Source: CAZMNY01 sp964567745 (GTDB lineage: Bacteria > Planctomycetota > Planctomycetia > Pirellulales > Pirellulaceae). Taken from it: a stretch of DNA of 64,000 nt. The position numbers and the translations under genes are program-made. The stretch spans positions 118,241-182,240 of the forward strand of contig CAZMNY010000010.1 of assembly GCA_964567745.1 (NCBI GenBank). The letters are read 5' to 3'. Positions 18,586-26,369 of the stretch are shown here, piece by piece. Positions within the stretch are counted from its first letter, which is position 1. Each line of letters starts with the position of its first letter. The notes beneath the pieces are model-generated. The model saw only the letters and a program-made list of their open reading frames with translations. It made no database searches and was not told the DNA's origin.

Positions 18586-18693
18586 CTAGTGCTGTGTTAC
18601 AGCTTGGAATTGGGATCGACAATTCGTTTGGTCAACGCCCGCCACGGCGAATCGGGTGCGCCACCCTAAAACTAAGGCGTAACGCAGCACTAG
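18586..18693. mobile_element. 108-bp MITE-like element with CTAG ends (copy B)
   Basis: The terminal inverted repeats are CTAGTGCTGTGTTACAGC and, on the other strand, CTAGTGCTGCGTTACGCC. Further imperfect inward pairing suggests a fold-back structure. It is identical over all 108 bases to the reverse complement of 38021-38128. It sits between convergent genes, and its right-hand CTAG (18690-18693) supplies the TAG stop of the minus-strand gene. No transposase is present. Confidence 0.85.
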
Positions 18694-18971
18694 AGATCGT
18701 CGTCCTCGTCTTCATCCGGCTCGGGCTTGAGCGGCCAGAACAGCGTATCGATGAGCCACCATTCGGCGAACAGAATCACGACCGGGCCGACGAAAAGAAA
18801 GAACTGCCGACTTCCCTTGCTTTCGAGCGCGCCAGGCCAGGTCGCGGCGGCCGCACCGTGCACGGCGGCCACCACCGATTGATTCGTGATTAATAGCACG
18901 CAGGAGACAATGCAGGTTGCAGCAAAAAACAGGCAACCTCCCACGCGGCGTTTTCCCTTGACTCGAATCAA
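18690..18971 (-). CDS. Small membrane protein with acidic tail
   Basis: 93 residues from a TTG at 18969-18971. I chose this start because AAGGAAG lies six bases upstream and because it begins 12 bases after the stop of the GntP-like gene. A longer frame would run back into that gene. There are two membrane helices (about GCLFFAATCIVSCVLLIT and FFLFVGPVVILFAEWWLI) and a very acidic end (DEDEDDDL). The stop codon is the CTAG end of MITE-like copy B, so the natural C-terminus may have been longer. It probably forms a two-gene transcript with the permease; its function is unknown. Confidence 0.65.
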   Translation of the reverse strand: MIRVKGKRRVGGCLFFAATCIVSCVLLITNQSVVAAVHGAAAATWPGALESKGSRQFFLFVGPVVILFAEWWLIDTLFWPLKPEPDEDEDDDL

Positions 18972-18982
18972 ACTCGTCTTCC

Positions 18983-21169
18983 TTAAGATGCGGGCGCCAG
19001 GGGCAAATAGGTTGCCAGGCCGAGTGTCACTGCAAAGCTGACAAGTCCGAGCACGACGAGCAGCAACGTCCAAGACTTAAGCGCTTCGGTCTCCGTTAGC
19101 CCGCCCATTTTGGCGAAAATCCAGAAACCGCTATCGTTCATCCAGGAACCGACAAGGGAACCGGCGCCGATCGCGGTCGCTAAATAGACCGGACTAAAAC
19201 CGAGCGGCTCGCCCCCCACGATGGCCGCCATCATGCTCGACCCGACAATCATGGCAACCGTGCCAGAGCCTTGGGCGACTTTGAGCACCGCGGCGATTGC
19301 AAAGCCCAGGCAGAGATAGGCGATTCCGCCACTCGCTTCGCCGCCGCCCAACGCGCTGCCGAATAGCGTCTCAATCGAATTACTTATTTGCGCCGCCTTG
19401 AGCATGCCGCCGAACGCTCCGCCGCCAGCCGTAATCAGAATGATCACGCCCGCGCTCATCAACGATTGTTCGACAACCGTGGCGACTTCGCGTTTGTTCA
19501 GGCCTCGTTGCTTAATCAACATCCAAAGGGCGATCACGGTTGAAATCAGCAGAGCCAGGTTGGCGTTGCCGAACAGTTTGCTGATGTCGGCTGCCTGCCG
19601 CTTGGTCGTGCTCCAGTTGTGCGACTGCACTATTTCGTTGCCCTTGCGATTGAAGACGTCTTCGAGCAATAGACGATTGCGGTGCTTGACGATCGCCAGT
19701 CCCATCCTTGTCGTATCTTTGCCGACAAGCGTTTTTGTCGCTGGGCGGAGCGGGACGCCAAGGAAATCGTCGTCGCTGTAAAGTTTCTTATCTCGCAACA
19801 AATCGTTGAGGCTCGCAACGATCTCGTCTTTCACGGCGTCGTCGAGTTGGCCCGATCCTGCGATCTTGGTTTGAGAGGAATTGGGGAGCGAGTCCCAGAT
19901 TTTGGCGGTGCCCGGCTTTGAATCTGGGCCGTCGTAAACAACCAAGGAGGCTCGCAAGCCCGTCCAATCGACATCGGAACGAGCGATCGTCGTCGTCGGC
20001 TCCATGTCGGCAATCGTCGTTAACACGGTGTTTGTCGAGATCATGATGACCGGCAGCAACACGGGCAAAAGCGACATCCAAAGCGACGGAAGCTCGTCGT
20101 CCGAAAGCGGATCCGGCTCGACCATGCCCGGAATCGGCCGCATCGGCGTCTTCATGATCTTGTCGGCGAAATGGGCGAACATGACTCCCACGAGTGCTGC
20201 CGGCAAAGCCACCAGACCGCCGATGAGAATCATCAAACCCAAATCGACATTGAGCGTCGACGCCATGAGTAGCGGGCCAGGTGTCGGCGGAACGAGCGAG
20301 TGGGTGAGTGCGCCGCCGGCGCTGATTGCCAGGATGTACTTCAAGTACTGCACTCCGGTGCGGCGATGCAGCGACCGAGCGAGTGGAACGAGCAGGTAGA
20401 AAACGGTGTCGAAGAAGACGGGGACGGAGAGAATATAACCGCTTCCCATCAACGCCAGCGGCGCCCGTTTCTCGCCCAACAAGCGCACAAAGGCTCGCAC
20501 GATTCGGTCGGCCGCGCCGCAGTCGAGCATGCACTTTCCGATCACCGCGGCCAAGGCGATGACAATGCCGATGCCGCCTGCCGTGCTACCAAACGCTTCC
20601 GCGACTCGACTGATCTTGGAACTCGCATCGCCGGGTGCCATCAGGCTGACGGCAATTGCCGCTGTGATCAATGCGATAAAGGCGTTGACCTTCAAGCCGA
20701 TGATCAGTCCCAGTACAATAAAAATTCCGATCGCCAGAATCGCGATCGGCTGCCAGACTTCCCAGCCAAACGAAGCGTCGCCGCTTGCAGTCGCTTCCGG
20801 ACTCGTGTCAGAATCCGCCGGCGGAATCGTCGCTGGGTCGGTTGCCGGGCTCGTCGCGGGGTCGGTAACCGGGGTCGGCACGTCGCCGTTTGCTGGCCCA
20901 ATCGGTGGCGCGTCAACTCGAAGATTGCCGGGTTGTGGGTCGTTCGCATTCGCCGCGTCTGGCGTAGCGTTTCCTGAATCTCCAGCTGTCGTACGAGGTG
21001 GTTGTCCGCTCGACTCGGGCGACGTGGGCGCGGAGCCACCCTCGGTTTTGGGCGTCGAGGTGGGAGGCTGAGCAAAAACGGGGGGCGTCAGGGTGCTAGC
21101 GAGTGCGGAGGCGATCGCCAAACCAAGAACAAAACGGCACCAAACCATAGGCAACATGGCAGCTCCCAA
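18983..21169 (-). CDS. GntP-family permease with N-terminal extension and large central insert
   Basis: 728 residues, against about 450 for ordinary gluconate:H+ symporters. A cleavable-looking signal peptide (1-33, ending VFAQ) is followed by a Pro/Thr/Asp/Ser-rich linker (35-135). GntP-type membrane helices follow, with VPVFFDTVFYLLVPLARS, GGALTHSLVPPTPGPL and near the end GSWMNDSGFWIFAK, all family hallmarks. Residues of about 388-525 are a hydrophilic insert between helices that has no counterpart in typical members. The substrate is probably a sugar acid or other organic acid (family inference). The small membrane protein follows after 12 bases. Confidence 0.83.
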   Translation of the reverse strand: MGAAMLPMVWCRFVLGLAIASALASTLTPPVFAQPPTSTPKTEGGSAPTSPESSGQPPRTTAGDSGNATPDAANANDPQPGNLRVDAPPIGPANGDVPTPVTDPATSPATDPATIPPADSDTSPEATASGDASFGWEVWQPIAILAIGIFIVLGLIIGLKVNAFIALITAAIAVSLMAPGDASSKISRVAEAFGSTAGGIGIVIALAAVIGKCMLDCGAADRIVRAFVRLLGEKRAPLALMGSGYILSVPVFFDTVFYLLVPLARSLHRRTGVQYLKYILAISAGGALTHSLVPPTPGPLLMASTLNVDLGLMILIGGLVALPAALVGVMFAHFADKIMKTPMRPIPGMVEPDPLSDDELPSLWMSLLPVLLPVIMISTNTVLTTIADMEPTTTIARSDVDWTGLRASLVVYDGPDSKPGTAKIWDSLPNSSQTKIAGSGQLDDAVKDEIVASLNDLLRDKKLYSDDDFLGVPLRPATKTLVGKDTTRMGLAIVKHRNRLLLEDVFNRKGNEIVQSHNWSTTKRQAADISKLFGNANLALLISTVIALWMLIKQRGLNKREVATVVEQSLMSAGVIILITAGGGAFGGMLKAAQISNSIETLFGSALGGGEASGGIAYLCLGFAIAAVLKVAQGSGTVAMIVGSSMMAAIVGGEPLGFSPVYLATAIGAGSLVGSWMNDSGFWIFAKMGGLTETEALKSWTLLLVVLGLVSFAVTLGLATYLPLAPAS

Positions 21170-21277
21170 ATGTGCGGAATCAATGGAGACTCAGAGCATG
21201 GCATGCGTCGTTGGCCACTTCAAGCGGAAAGGCCAAAACTTGACCGACGTCGGGCGAACGACACGTTTTCAGGTCAA

Positions 21278-22972
21278 TCAAATCCGCTCCGCAGCCCAAT
21301 CGACAAGCTGCTCGCGAAAGATCTTTGAATTGTGCCGAATGTCGACAGGCAGCGACGGATGGATCAAGAAATGCTCGACAGGCCGCGTCAATTCATGCTC
21401 AGACGCCAAGGTTTTCAGTTCCTCGAGGTAAGCTTCCGCGGCTGACTCGCCTTCGGGCAGTTGACCCTTCAGCGGTTCGCTGATGAGCACCGGAGTCTGG
21501 GCGCCGGGAGCGCCAACGCCCACGAGCGCCGATCGGTATGTCTTTTCGTGGGTGTTCATGATCGCCTCGCAAGGGATTGTGAACATGGGTCCGGCTGCCG
21601 TTTGAAGTCGGTGGGCCTTTCGCCCGCAGAACCAAAACCGCTCGGCGTGATCGGCCGTCGCTTCTTCGATGTAGCCCAGGTCGCCCATGCGATGCCAAAA
21701 TCCGTCGGCATCGGCAACTTTGTGCAGCGCGTTGGCTTCGGGCCGATTCACGTAGGTCGATGTTACTACGGCGCCCTTGACCATCAACTCGCCAATCACT
21801 CCAACCGGCTCTTCGACGACATCGGCAACATCCGCGATCGGTTTGTCGTCGATGCGAATGATCCGCCACTCGATTCCGGGAAATCGCGAGCCGACACAAA
21901 CGCCTTCGCCTCGCTTGGTTCGCGCGGCCGTTTCATTGAGTATCTCGTTTGCCGAAATGGAGGCCAGCGGCAACGCCTCGGTCGCACCGTAGGGCGTATG
22001 CATGTCGCCGTCGGCGTGAATGATCTTCTTCACTCGCTCTAGCACATCGGGCGGAACCGGCGCTCCGGCCGAAAGAACTCGGCGAATGGTCGGTAGCGTT
22101 TTCTGATGCGTTTCGCAGTACCGGCTGACCGTGTTCCAGAGGGCGGGCGAGCCGAACGACTGGGTGATGTTCCAATCGCGAACCGCTTCCAAGATGTTTT
22201 CCGGATCGACATCGGCTGGTCGAGTTGGATCCATGTCGGGCACGATGGTGGAGACGCCCATGGCGCAATTGAAAAGCCCGAATAAGGGGAAGCCGGGTAA
22301 GTCGATTTCGCCCGGCTCAATTTCGTATCGCCCGCCGATCTCGGTGACTTGACGATCAAAATTCTGGTGGCTGTATAGAACTCCCTTCGGCGGACCGGTG
22401 CTTCCGGTCGTGAAGATGATCGCAGCCGGGTCAGAGGCTGCCGTCGTTTTCTTCAGAGCCTTCGGATCGCCCTGCTTTCGAACTTGATCGAGCGTCGAAC
22501 CGCCCCAGAAGTATCGACGGCCGACCGTCACGTTGTGCTTGGCCGACTTGAATCGATTGGCGAACAGACAACGAACCGCGTGAGCCAAAGGAATCGCGAC
22601 GAAGCCTTCCGGCTTCACCTCCTCAAGACAGCTCAACAGATTCGCTCGACCCATGCCGGGGTCGATTAGAACCATCGTGACACCCGATTTGAGCAGAGCG
22701 AAAACGAGCGAGATGAAGTCGATTCCGGGTCGCACCAATAAGACGATTCGCGCGCCATTGGGAACGCCCAGCTTTTGCAGACCGGATGCGATGCGATTGC
22801 TGTCCGCCTCGAGTTCGGCAAACGTGATTTCATCGTACCGGCGTTTCTTGCCAGGATTTCGCTTCCCCAGCGGCGCTGCGATCGCCAACCGGTCCGGCAT
22901 CTCGGCAGCGAACTGGGCCAATCGATGGGCGACATTGACGCTTTGCTTCTTGGCGCCTGAGCTTTCCGCCAT
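21278..22972 (-). CDS. oleC: OleC-like AMP-dependent synthetase/ligase
   Basis: 564 residues from the ATG at 22970-22972. It is an adenylate-forming enzyme with the P-loop FTTGSTGPPKG, the PYGATEALP adenine motif and GDLGYIEE...FCGRKAH. The segments MDPTRPADVDPENI and VLSAGAPVPPDVLER match my memory of OleC, the beta-lactone synthetase of long-chain olefin biosynthesis. That pathway is known in some planctomycetes. No oleA, oleB or oleD is in the window, so a stand-alone acyl-CoA or AMP ligase role remains possible. A frame extending to 23299 crosses a 16-bp tandem repeat and is not coding there. Confidence 0.78.
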   Translation of the reverse strand: MAESSGAKKQSVNVAHRLAQFAAEMPDRLAIAAPLGKRNPGKKRRYDEITFAELEADSNRIASGLQKLGVPNGARIVLLVRPGIDFISLVFALLKSGVTMVLIDPGMGRANLLSCLEEVKPEGFVAIPLAHAVRCLFANRFKSAKHNVTVGRRYFWGGSTLDQVRKQGDPKALKKTTAASDPAAIIFTTGSTGPPKGVLYSHQNFDRQVTEIGGRYEIEPGEIDLPGFPLFGLFNCAMGVSTIVPDMDPTRPADVDPENILEAVRDWNITQSFGSPALWNTVSRYCETHQKTLPTIRRVLSAGAPVPPDVLERVKKIIHADGDMHTPYGATEALPLASISANEILNETAARTKRGEGVCVGSRFPGIEWRIIRIDDKPIADVADVVEEPVGVIGELMVKGAVVTSTYVNRPEANALHKVADADGFWHRMGDLGYIEEATADHAERFWFCGRKAHRLQTAAGPMFTIPCEAIMNTHEKTYRSALVGVGAPGAQTPVLISEPLKGQLPEGESAAEAYLEELKTLASEHELTRPVEHFLIHPSLPVDIRHNSKIFREQLVDWAAERI

Positions 22973-23006
22973 CGCTTGATTCCGCTGCAAGAGTTTGAAA
23001 AGTCGC

Positions 23007-23107
23007 TGGCTGGAAAACCGTGGCTGGAATACAACGTGGCTGGAAAACAACGTGGCTGGAAAACAACGTGGCTGGAAAACAACGTGGCTGGAAAACAACG
23101 TGGCTGG
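23007..23107. repeat. 16-bp tandem repeat upstream of oleC
   Basis: The unit TGGCTGGAAAACAACG occurs four times exactly (23037-23100), preceded by one variant (23021-23036) and a shortened copy (23007-23020), and followed by a partial copy. It lies 35-135 bases before the oleC start, in the gap after the ATP-grasp gene. The unit is not a multiple of three, so it is not a protein repeat. It could vary in number and affect oleC expression (inference). Confidence 0.9.
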
Positions 23108-23199
23108 GGCTTCCAGTCGCAGTTGTTGTTTGGACCTGCCGCTGAAGCCAGTCACCCAATTGAGCATAAGCTCTTGAGCCAACCAGGCGAAGTCCCCGC

Positions 23200-24093
23200 T
23201 CAGTCGGTCTCCAGCGCGGCTTTGCCAACTCGGCTGGCGGCAAAATCGAGTATCGCCGCCGCGACATCGATCTCGACAACTCGCTGTAACGCTCGCCAAC
23301 CAGGCACCGCGTTCACTTCTAAGACGAGTTGCCGCCCGGAATTGTCGACGATGACATCGACACCGGCGATCTCGGCGCCGACGGCATCCGAGGATTCCAT
23401 CGCCAGACGTTCAAGCTGCGAGTCGACTCGCAATGGCTCCGCTCGACCGCCTTGGCTGACATTCGTTCGCCAATCAAGCGCGTTGCGGCGTCTCATGCCG
23501 AAAACTTGCTCGCCAATTCGAAGCAGACGAATGTCGCTGTCGTGCTCGATGAACGGCTGGATGTAAAACACAGCGTCAAGTTGACCGAGCGTTTTGAAAC
23601 AGCGGTGAGCGAGCGCCGAGTCGTCCAGCCGCATGATGCCTCGACCCTCGCCGCCGAAGAGCGGCTTGAGCACGATGTCGCCGCCGAAACTTTCGAATGC
23701 ATTCATCGCGGATTCGAAGTCCTGGCAGGCGACAGTTTGCGGCGTCGCGATTCCTTGTCGATGCAAACGAGCCGTCGTGAGGAATTTGTCGACCGCCGCT
23801 TCGATCGCTTTGGGCCGGTTGAGCACAACGACGCCCTGCTCTTCCAGAGTCGCCAGCGCGTCCATGCGAAAGACAACTTGCTCCAGGGAACCCGGCGGCA
23901 TCGTCCGCACGATAACCGCATCGAGGTCGTGGAGCGCGGTCGGCTCCGAATCGACTCGAACGCCAGCGTTGCCGCCGATACAGACGGAGACTTGCGAAAA
24001 CGCCGCGGGTTCAATTGACATCTCGAGACCCGCCGCGCGCATTAGGTCGTTCGTGTACCAGCTGTCGGCTGAACCGAGGACACCAATCCGCAT
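23200..24093 (-). CDS. RimK-like ATP-grasp ligase, probably tetrahydromethanopterin-associated
   Basis: 297 residues from the ATG at 24091-24093. The ATP-grasp fold shows in IVLKPLFGGEGRGIMRL (ATP-binding lysine and glycine loop), YIQPFIEH and VLEVNAVPGWRALQ, with metal ligands in the E-x-N motif. RimK relatives add glutamate to a carboxylate. The gene lies 89 bases after mch on the same strand. In methylotrophs and planctomycetes, ATP-grasp genes of this type cluster with H4MPT genes, so a cofactor glutamate ligase (MptN/CofF-like) is a reasonable inference, but not proven. The frame runs further upstream to 24171, but the family-like start MRIGVLGS favours the shorter form. Confidence 0.82.
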   Translation of the reverse strand: MRIGVLGSADSWYTNDLMRAAGLEMSIEPAAFSQVSVCIGGNAGVRVDSEPTALHDLDAVIVRTMPPGSLEQVVFRMDALATLEEQGVVVLNRPKAIEAAVDKFLTTARLHRQGIATPQTVACQDFESAMNAFESFGGDIVLKPLFGGEGRGIMRLDDSALAHRCFKTLGQLDAVFYIQPFIEHDSDIRLLRIGEQVFGMRRRNALDWRTNVSQGGRAEPLRVDSQLERLAMESSDAVGAEIAGVDVIVDNSGRQLVLEVNAVPGWRALQRVVEIDVAAAILDFAASRVGKAALETD

Positions 24094-24182
24094 GTCATTT
24101 CTTTCTTCAAGGTGTCGTGAATTGTCGGCCGGTAAGTTCTTGAATTCGACTTGGAAGCCGGAGCCACGCATCGATTCGAGGG

Positions 24183-25154
24183 CTAGCCTCGAAACGAAGC
24201 GGCGATGACGTCCCGGTTCATTTCGCCGAATGTGAAACAGCTTCCTGTCTCGACGTTATAGAAGTTGATGACGGCCGGGCTGAATAGCAATGGGTCGACG
24301 CGATAAAAGTCGTACTCGTAGTCCTTGAAGACATCGCCGAACGGCCGCCCGTAATCGCGCGACGATTGACTTGGCGTTTTCGGTCCGACCGCCTCGATCG
24401 ATGTGTCGTCGCCATCGACCCATAAGGTCACTTCGCCGCCATACAGCACTGCGTCGTTGGTTCGCCCGATGGCGGCCATGTCGTCCTTGGCGACTGGCGG
24501 AAGCGGCGCCGAACCAAAGCCGCTGCGGACGCGGCGCAGGTCGAAGCCGAGCTCGTGGAGTTTGTGCATGGCAGTTTCGACCGATCGTGCGGCGATCTGA
24601 ACGCAACCGGCGATGCTTGCCGTTCGAGCGATGGCCAATGTCACTTGCGAAGGGGAAACGCCGCACTGTTCGGCCGTTTCTCGAACCACCTCGGCCGGCG
24701 GCAACTTGCTCGATTCCAATACGCCAACGACAGGTTGAGCGGGCTCGCTTAAGTCGTATTCGCCGAGCACATCTTCTTTTCCTCGCACCGATCGCATCGG
24801 CCCGGACGCCATGGCGAAATAGCTCTTTATCTTTCCGGAAGTGGGTGAGACATAGTCGGCTGTTAGGCTCCAGCCCGCATATTGGGCGCCGAGGCAAGCG
24901 AGAAGCGGTTGATCCGTCGAAACCACAACGCTTGGTCCTGGCCAGAGCTCTTGTTTGCCAGCAGACAGAGAGACCCGTCCCAATCCGCCAAGACAAAGCT
25001 CGGCCAAGCGGCGTCCCGCTTCTAAGCCGCCGGCCGATTGGCAGCCGAAATCAAGCACTCGAGCACCTTCAACGGAACTGATGCCGATGTTCAGACTCTC
25101 CGTGTCTAGCAGGAGCTCGTCCACCAGATTATTCGCTCTTTGGTTTAGTCCCAT
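24183..25154 (-). CDS. mch: Methenyltetrahydromethanopterin cyclohydrolase
   Basis: 323 residues, the usual length. It interconverts methenyl-H4MPT and N5-formyl-H4MPT, in the formaldehyde oxidation pathway shared by methylotrophs and planctomycetes, in the cytoplasm. Family features include the N-terminal LNQRANNLVDELL, WPGPSVVVSTDQPLLACLGAQYAGW, ARTASIAGCVQIAARSVETAMHKL and the conserved SGFGSAPLPPVAKDD. It is the first gene of a leftward group with the ATP-grasp ligase, and it is divergent from the DtxR/MntR gene. The second H4MPT gene, ftr, lies 35 kb away at 59869. Confidence 0.95.
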   Translation of the reverse strand: MGLNQRANNLVDELLLDTESLNIGISSVEGARVLDFGCQSAGGLEAGRRLAELCLGGLGRVSLSAGKQELWPGPSVVVSTDQPLLACLGAQYAGWSLTADYVSPTSGKIKSYFAMASGPMRSVRGKEDVLGEYDLSEPAQPVVGVLESSKLPPAEVVRETAEQCGVSPSQVTLAIARTASIAGCVQIAARSVETAMHKLHELGFDLRRVRSGFGSAPLPPVAKDDMAAIGRTNDAVLYGGEVTLWVDGDDTSIEAVGPKTPSQSSRDYGRPFGDVFKDYEYDFYRVDPLLFSPAVINFYNVETGSCFTFGEMNRDVIAASFRG

Positions 25155-25416
25155 GACACCGATCTGTTCATTGTTGTGTGGCCGCGGCGAGTTGCATCAT
25201 CGTTCTACTCGCAGGATGGTCATGTCAAATCGACACTTAGTGTCTTGCCGCGAACATGGAGACATTCGCGCTGTCCAATGATAGACCTTTGGGGTCTTGT
25301 TCGAAATTGCCTAGCCGGAATATGCTTCACAAGGGAAGCCTTCCGGCGGTACGAAGAAATCGCTGACATACGGCCGTTCAGTCAAAGATTCCGAGCTGAC
25401 TTTACAGGGTATTTGT

Positions 25417-26079
25417 TTGCCAAGCCTGACGATCGAAAACTACGCCAAAGCGATCTACCAGATTTGCGAGTCGACTGAGAAGGCGGCGTCGACGGGTAAC
25501 GTTGCCGAAACACTGGCCGTTTCGCCGGGAACGGTCACAAGCATGCTTAAGACGCTCAGCGAAACTGGGCTGGCCAACTACAAGCCGTATGACGGCGTCA
25601 AGCTGACCGACGCCGGGAACGCTTTGGCGTTGCGAGTGATACGGAGGCATCGGCTGATCGAGCTGTTTCTCGTCGAGACGTTGGGGCTCAGCTGGGACGA
25701 AGTGCACGATGAAGCCGAGCATATGGAGCATGCGGTAAGCGACTTCTTGATCGAGCGAATCGACCAGTTCCTCGGCCTTCCCGCCGCGGATCCTCACGGC
25801 GATCCCATTCCGAGTTCGGATGGCAAAGTGGCGGAACTGGGAGGGTGCTGTTTGGCGGATTGTGGAGAGGGAGACGGCTTTCGGATGGTCCGCGTGCTCG
25901 ATCAGTCTCCCGAATTCCTGCGTTTTCTCAGTGATGCAGGATTGTCGCTGGGCGTAGAGGGACGGATCGCATCGCGACTTCCCGAGGCCGGCGTGATCAC
26001 TCTGGCGATTGGAAGTGACGAGACGACACTGGCCCGCGACGCCGCCGAGAGAATACTCGTCTCGCGAACGACAGATTAG
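25417..26079 (+). CDS. DtxR/MntR-family metal-responsive transcriptional regulator
   Basis: 220 residues from a TTG start, giving MPSLTIENYAKAIYQ, the usual opening of the family. The N-terminal winged helix contains GNVAETLAVSPGTVTSMLKTLSETGLANY. The metal-binding/dimerisation domain follows (EVHDEAEHMEHAVSD, with His and Glu ligands), then a C-terminal FeoA/SH3-like domain (about 145-215). It is likely to repress Mn or Fe uptake genes when metal is bound. No transporter is adjacent, so its targets lie elsewhere. It is divergent from mch. Confidence 0.87.
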   Translation: MPSLTIENYAKAIYQICESTEKAASTGNVAETLAVSPGTVTSMLKTLSETGLANYKPYDGVKLTDAGNALALRVIRRHRLIELFLVETLGLSWDEVHDEAEHMEHAVSDFLIERIDQFLGLPAADPHGDPIPSSDGKVAELGGCCLADCGEGDGFRMVRVLDQSPEFLRFLSDAGLSLGVEGRIASRLPEAGVITLAIGSDETTLARDAAERILVSRTTD

Positions 26080-26174
26080 ACTCTGCGCTGAATTGCGGGT
26101 GTCATTTTTGCCCGGCCCCATTTACCGCGGCCTGGAGTCAGCGTACAAACAGAATAGCCGAGTGGCGGCAAGTG

Positions 26175-26274
26175 AGGCATTCGAACGGCCTCCACGAGGG
26201 GGAACCGTGAACCGGGTCAGGACTTAACCGTAGCAGCCCTAAGCGGTGTACTCTTGTGTGGGGGCCGTTCGCCT
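26175..26274 (+). ncRNA. ffs: Signal recognition particle RNA (small 4.5S type)
   Basis: The conserved Ffh-binding helix is visible at 26214-26239: GGGTCAGG on the 5' side and AGCAGCCC on the 3' side. A long basal helix pairs CGAACGGCCTCCAC (26182-26195) with GTGGGGGCCGTTCG (26258-26271), with one G-U pair. Inner short helices (ACCG with CGGT, CGAG with CTTG) close the hairpin. The apical loop reads ACTTAACCGT, so a UAAC (URRC-type) loop replaces the common GGAA. Its place directly before dnaX, as in Bacillus, supports the call. The ends are estimates. Confidence 0.85.
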
Positions 26275-26369
26275 GCTTCGCGGCCGAAAAGCTATTTTTC
26301 CTGTGCGAACCGGTGCCGCCAATGTGAGGTCATCGGTGGCCGTAATGCACCATTGGCAGGGTCATTTCC

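Noticed and set aside
19788..20534. A second minus-strand frame inside the GntP-like gene
   Set aside because: It is an out-of-frame shadow of the permease; it is Arg-rich and lacks the membrane pattern.
23037..23100. The regular array upstream of oleC as a CRISPR
   Set aside because: The repeats are 16 bp and directly joined with no spacers, so it is a simple tandem repeat.
22973..23299. N-terminal extension of the oleC-like protein through the tandem repeat
   Set aside because: The 16-bp unit rotates the frame each copy and yields FSSHVVFQPR-like repeats only by chance; OleC proteins start at MAESSG-like positions.
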